Assembly (NCBI GenBank): GCA_023457895.1
Contig: JAEXAY010000018.1
Span: forward strand, 1 to 8,015
DNA from: Pseudomonadota bacterium
GTDB taxonomy: Bacteria > Pseudomonadota > Alphaproteobacteria > Sphingomonadales > Sphingomonadaceae
Length of the DNA stretch: 8,015 bases
Direction: 5' to 3'
The translations under genes were made by a program, and so were the position numbers. The notes beneath the pieces are model-generated. The model searched no databases. It had not been told where the DNA came from and worked only from the letters and a program-made list of their open reading frames with translations. The stretch's first letter is position 1. Each line of letters begins with the position of its first letter. Positions 5,714-8,015 of the stretch are shown here, piece after piece.

Positions 5714-7126
5714 ATGGCTGATTACGATCTCATTGTGCTTGGTTCGGGGCCTGGCGGTTATGTAGCGGCGATCCGTGCGGCGCAGCTTGGTCTGAGGACG
5801 GCGATTGTCGAGCGGGAAAATCTGGGCGGCATCTGCCTCAACTGGGGCTGCATTCCGACCAAGGCGCTGCTGCGGTCGGCGGAAGTCTTTCATTATATGA
5901 ACCATGCCAAGGATTATGGGCTGGCCGCCGAGAAGATCAGCGCCGACCTTGATGCCGTGGTCAAACGCTCGCGCGGGGTGGCGAAGCAGCTCAACCAGGG
6001 CGTCACCCATCTGATGAAGAAGAACAAGATCGACGTCCATATGGGCGATGGTGTCCTTACCGGAAAGGGCAGTCTCAAGGTCACCGCTGCGGATGGCAAG
6101 GCAACCGAACTCAAGGCGAAGCATATCATCATCGCGACCGGCGCCCGCGCGCGCGAGCTTCCCTTTGCCAAGGCCGACGGCAAGCGGGTTTGGACCTATC
6201 GCCATGCGATGACGCCCAGCGAAATGCCCAAGAAGCTACTAGTCATCGGTTCCGGCGCAATCGGGATCGAGTTTGCAAGCTTCTATAACGACATGGGCGC
6301 TGAAGTGACCGTGGTCGAGATGATGGACCGCATCGTTCCGGTCGAGGATGAGGAAATCAGCGCGCATCTTGAAAAGGCGCTGACCAAACAGGGCATGACG
6401 ATCCTCACCGGCGCAGGCGTCGAGAAGATCGATGTCAAAACCGATGGCATCACTGCCGCGATCAAGGGCAAGGACGGCAAGACCGCCTCCACCGATTTCA
6501 GCCATGTAATCGTCGCGGTCGGCATTGTGCCCAATACCGAGAATATCGGCCTCGAAGCGCTGGGCGTCAAAACCACCAAGGGCCATATCGACACCGATGC
6601 GATGTGTCGCACCAATGTCGACGGGCTCTGGGCGATCGGCGATGTGACCGCGCCGCCCTGGCTTGCGCACAAGGCGAGCCATGAGGGCGTCATCGCGGCC
6701 GAAGCAGTTGCGCAGGCGCTCGGCAACAAGGATGTTCACCCGCACGCGATGGACAAGGCCAACATCCCGGGCTGCACCTATTGCCACCCGCAGATCGCGA
6801 GCGTCGGGCTCACCGAGGCGAAGGCGAAGGACGCCGGCCATGAAGTCAAGGTCGGCAAGTTCCCGTTCATCGGCAACGGCAAGGCGATCGCGCTGGGTGA
6901 GGCCGACGGGTTCATCAAGACGGTGTTTGATGCAAAGACCGGCGAACTGCTCGGCGCACATATGATCGGCGCGGAAGTGACCGAACTCATCCAGGGCTAC
7001 ACCATCGGCAAGACCGCCGAACTGGTCGAAACCGACTTCATCCAGACCGTGTTCGCCCACCCCACCTTGAGCGAAATGTTGCACGAAAGCGTGCTCTCGG
7101 CCGAAGGGCGGGCGTTGCATTTCTGA
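5714..7126 (+). CDS. lpdA: Dihydrolipoyl dehydrogenase (E3) of the pyruvate dehydrogenase complex
   Basis: Flavoenzyme that reoxidises the dihydrolipoyl groups of E2 and passes electrons through FAD to NAD+. The 470 residues are full length. Visible are the FAD-binding GSGPGG (10-15), the redox disulfide Cys41/Cys46 in GGICLNWGCIPTK, the NAD-binding GSGAIG (179-184), the second FAD contact AIGD (307-310) and the C-terminal catalytic pair His449/Glu454 in HPTLSE, contributed across the dimer interface. There is no N-terminal lipoyl domain. A second Cys pair, CTYC (354-357), replaces the usual non-cysteine residues before HPQIASVG. It starts 1 bp after the E2 stop, with GGTGG about 6 bases before the ATG, so the two genes are cotranscribed and probably translationally coupled. 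The neighbour and the CLNWGCIPTK motif both point to the PDH-linked E3. A separate E3 for 2-oxoglutarate dehydrogenase may exist elsewhere. Confidence 0.96.
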   Translation: MADYDLIVLGSGPGGYVAAIRAAQLGLRTAIVERENLGGICLNWGCIPTKALLRSAEVFHYMNHAKDYGLAAEKISADLDAVVKRSRGVAKQLNQGVTHLMKKNKIDVHMGDGVLTGKGSLKVTAADGKATELKAKHIIIATGARARELPFAKADGKRVWTYRHAMTPSEMPKKLLVIGSGAIGIEFASFYNDMGAEVTVVEMMDRIVPVEDEEISAHLEKALTKQGMTILTGAGVEKIDVKTDGITAAIKGKDGKTASTDFSHVIVAVGIVPNTENIGLEALGVKTTKGHIDTDAMCRTNVDGLWAIGDVTAPPWLAHKASHEGVIAAEAVAQALGNKDVHPHAMDKANIPGCTYCHPQIASVGLTEAKAKDAGHEVKVGKFPFIGNGKAIALGEADGFIKTVFDAKTGELLGAHMIGAEVTELIQGYTIGKTAELVETDFIQTVFAHPTLSEMLHESVLSAEGRALHF

Positions 7127-7176
7127 GGCGGCTCCGAAGGTAGAACCCGTCGCAAAAGGCTATTCGCTGATAAACG

Positions 7177-7204
7177 GCAGAATTAGATGAGTCCGCTAAT
7201 CTGC
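7177..7204 (-). terminator. Weak candidate terminator hairpin after the ABC ATPase gene
   Basis: GCAGAATTAG (7177-7186) pairs with CTAATCTGC (7196-7204), leaving one bulged A and a 9-base loop. The stem spans the stop codon of the ATPase gene. Read on the minus strand it is followed by CGTTTATC, only a short T-rich stretch. The stem is AT-rich and lacks a proper U-tract, so its function as a terminator is uncertain. The rest of the 56-bp gap after the E3 gene shows nothing recognisable. Confidence 0.25.
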
Positions 7205-7953
7205 GGGATGTTGTTGGTCACTTCGGCTGCGACCCCATAAACTTCGGCAATTCTGCTGGATGTCATTGTTTCGGCCGGTGTGCCGTCGGCGACGATCCGA
7301 CCGGCATCCATCCAGATGATCCGGTCGGCGAAGTGGGCGGCAAGCACCAGATCGTGGATCACGACGAGTGCCCCGCCACCCTGTGCGACATAGGTACGTA
7401 ACAGCTCCATGACTTGCCACTGATGCTTCGGATCCAGTGCGGCCAGCGGCTCATCGGCGAGGAGCAAGGGGGTATGACCGCTGAACAGCCGGGCGATGTG
7501 AACGCGGGCGAGCTCTCCACCGGACAGACTATCGGTGCGACGAAAGGCGAGGGGGGTGATGCCGACCTCGTCCATGGCGGCGGTCACTGCAGCGACATCT
7601 TGCGGTGACAAGCGGCCCGGCGTGGCGCCATAGGCGTAGCGGCCAAGTGCCACCGTATCCGCGACCATAAGCGGCCAGGCGAGCGGCCGCTGCTGGGGAA
7701 GATAACCGACCAAACGCGCACGATTCGTAGAAGAAAGGCTTGCAATGTCCCGCTCATCCAGGGTGATGGCGCCACTCTGCGCATGCTCAAGGCCGACAAG
7801 GCAGCGCAGCAAACTCGATTTTCCTGCACCATTGGGGCCGATCAATGCGATCAGTTCACCCGGACGCATCGCGAAACTGGCCTCTTTGACAAGTCCTGCG
7901 CCCTGAACCGTGAGGCTGACATTTCTGGCGCACAGTTTAACCATGGCGGACAT
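7183..7953 (-). CDS. ABC transporter ATP-binding protein, FecE/FepC/BtuD-like
   Basis: Cytoplasmic ATPase subunit of an importer that probably takes up ferric siderophore, heme or cobalamin. The 256 residues carry a complete nucleotide-binding domain: Walker A GPNGAGKS (39-46), Q-loop YLPQ (84-87), signature LSGGE (143-147), Walker B LLLADE (163-168) with catalytic Glu168, D-loop ALDP (172-175) and H-loop His200. The LVGYLPQ and VADTVALGR stretches resemble the iron/B12 branch. The upstream gene is a FecCD-type permease whose stop codon lies 17 bp inside this gene, so the two are coupled in one operon. ATG 7953 has AGGG only 2 bases upstream. A second ATG at 7944, three codons in, has the same AGGG 11 bases upstream, so either could be used. 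The gene is convergent with lpdA. The substrate cannot be settled without the periplasmic binding protein or outer-membrane receptor beyond the window. Confidence 0.92.
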   Translation of the reverse strand: MSAMVKLCARNVSLTVQGAGLVKEASFAMRPGELIALIGPNGAGKSSLLRCLVGLEHAQSGAITLDERDIASLSSTNRARLVGYLPQQRPLAWPLMVADTVALGRYAYGATPGRLSPQDVAAVTAAMDEVGITPLAFRRTDSLSGGELARVHIARLFSGHTPLLLADEPLAALDPKHQWQVMELLRTYVAQGGGALVVIHDLVLAAHFADRIIWMDAGRIVADGTPAETMTSSRIAEVYGVAAEVTNNIPQISGLI

Positions 7954-8015
7954 TTCCCTGCTTCAGCGCGATCCAAATGAACAATGGCGCACCAATAAGG
8001 GCTATGATCACACCC
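7937..8015 (-). CDS. FecCD-type ABC transporter permease, last 25 codons (cut by window edge)
   Basis: The minus-strand frame entering from the right edge reads GVIIALIGAPLFIWIAL, then KQGNVRHG and a TAA stop at 7937-7939. A hydrophobic last helix beginning G-V-I-x-A-L-I-G-A-P-x-F is characteristic of the C-terminus of BtuC/FecCD permeases, which form the membrane channel of iron-siderophore, heme and vitamin B12 importers. The stop overlaps the start of the ATPase gene by 17 bp, as expected of partners in one operon. Only the last membrane segment and the short cytoplasmic tail are visible, so the substrate is unknown. Confidence 0.85.
   Translation of the reverse strand, partial: GVIIALIGAPLFIWIALKQGNVRHG

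Noticed and set aside
6239..7120. 293-codon open frame antisense to the E3 gene
   Set aside because: It mirrors the codon positions of a clearly real E3 gene in GC-rich DNA. Its protein has no recognisable motif and is a low-complexity mix of Arg, Asp, Gly and Leu typical of such shadows.
1..8015. Mobile elements, CRISPR arrays, tRNA or toxin-antitoxin genes
   Set aside because: I found no transposase, integrase, spaced direct repeats or cloverleaf sequence. The genes are housekeeping or common accessory types with even base composition, so no new defence or mobile system is supported.

Overview
The window is an ordinary chromosomal segment of a high-GC alphaproteobacterium, most likely a sphingomonad (Sphingomonadales). 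The grounds are the character of the proteins: a short prolyl-tRNA synthetase lacking the features of the long E. coli type, a pyruvate dehydrogenase E2 beginning MPIELKMPALSPTMEEG, and an E3 with the GGICLNWGCIPTKALL redox motif that I associate with the PDH-linked E3 of this class. This assignment rests on recalled family patterns, not on a database search. Base composition looks uniform, and I see no insertion sequence, phage gene, CRISPR array, tRNA or rRNA.

Layout from left to right: the 3' part of proS (+, cut by the window edge); a GNAT acetyltransferase (-) convergent with it; rnr, encoding RNase R (+), divergent from the GNAT gene across about 57 bp; a small UspA-family protein (-), convergent with rnr and only 7 bp from it; a 148-bp divergent intergenic region; the pyruvate dehydrogenase E2 and E3 genes (+), 1 bp apart and surely one operon; and an ABC-transporter ATPase (-), convergent with the E3 gene. 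The ATPase overlaps by 17 bp the last codons of a FecCD-type permease gene that runs off the right edge.

Functionally, proS and rnr are translation and RNA-turnover housekeeping genes. E2 and E3 supply two of the three enzymes of the pyruvate dehydrogenase complex. E1 is not upstream, so it must lie elsewhere on the genome, a split arrangement I recall from Zymomonas. The right end is part of an iron-siderophore, heme or cobalamin importer.

No undescribed multi-gene system is evident. The signals that most merit a second look are regulatory and lie between usp and the E2 gene. They are a perfect tandem 9-bp repeat of the palindrome ATTGCAAT, 13 bp upstream of the usp start, and two hairpins in front of E2, one of which overlaps a TTGACC -35-like hexamer. 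Smaller protein-level oddities are the loss of the zinc-site cysteines in the ProRS C-terminal domain and the decayed nucleotide-binding motif in the Usp protein.
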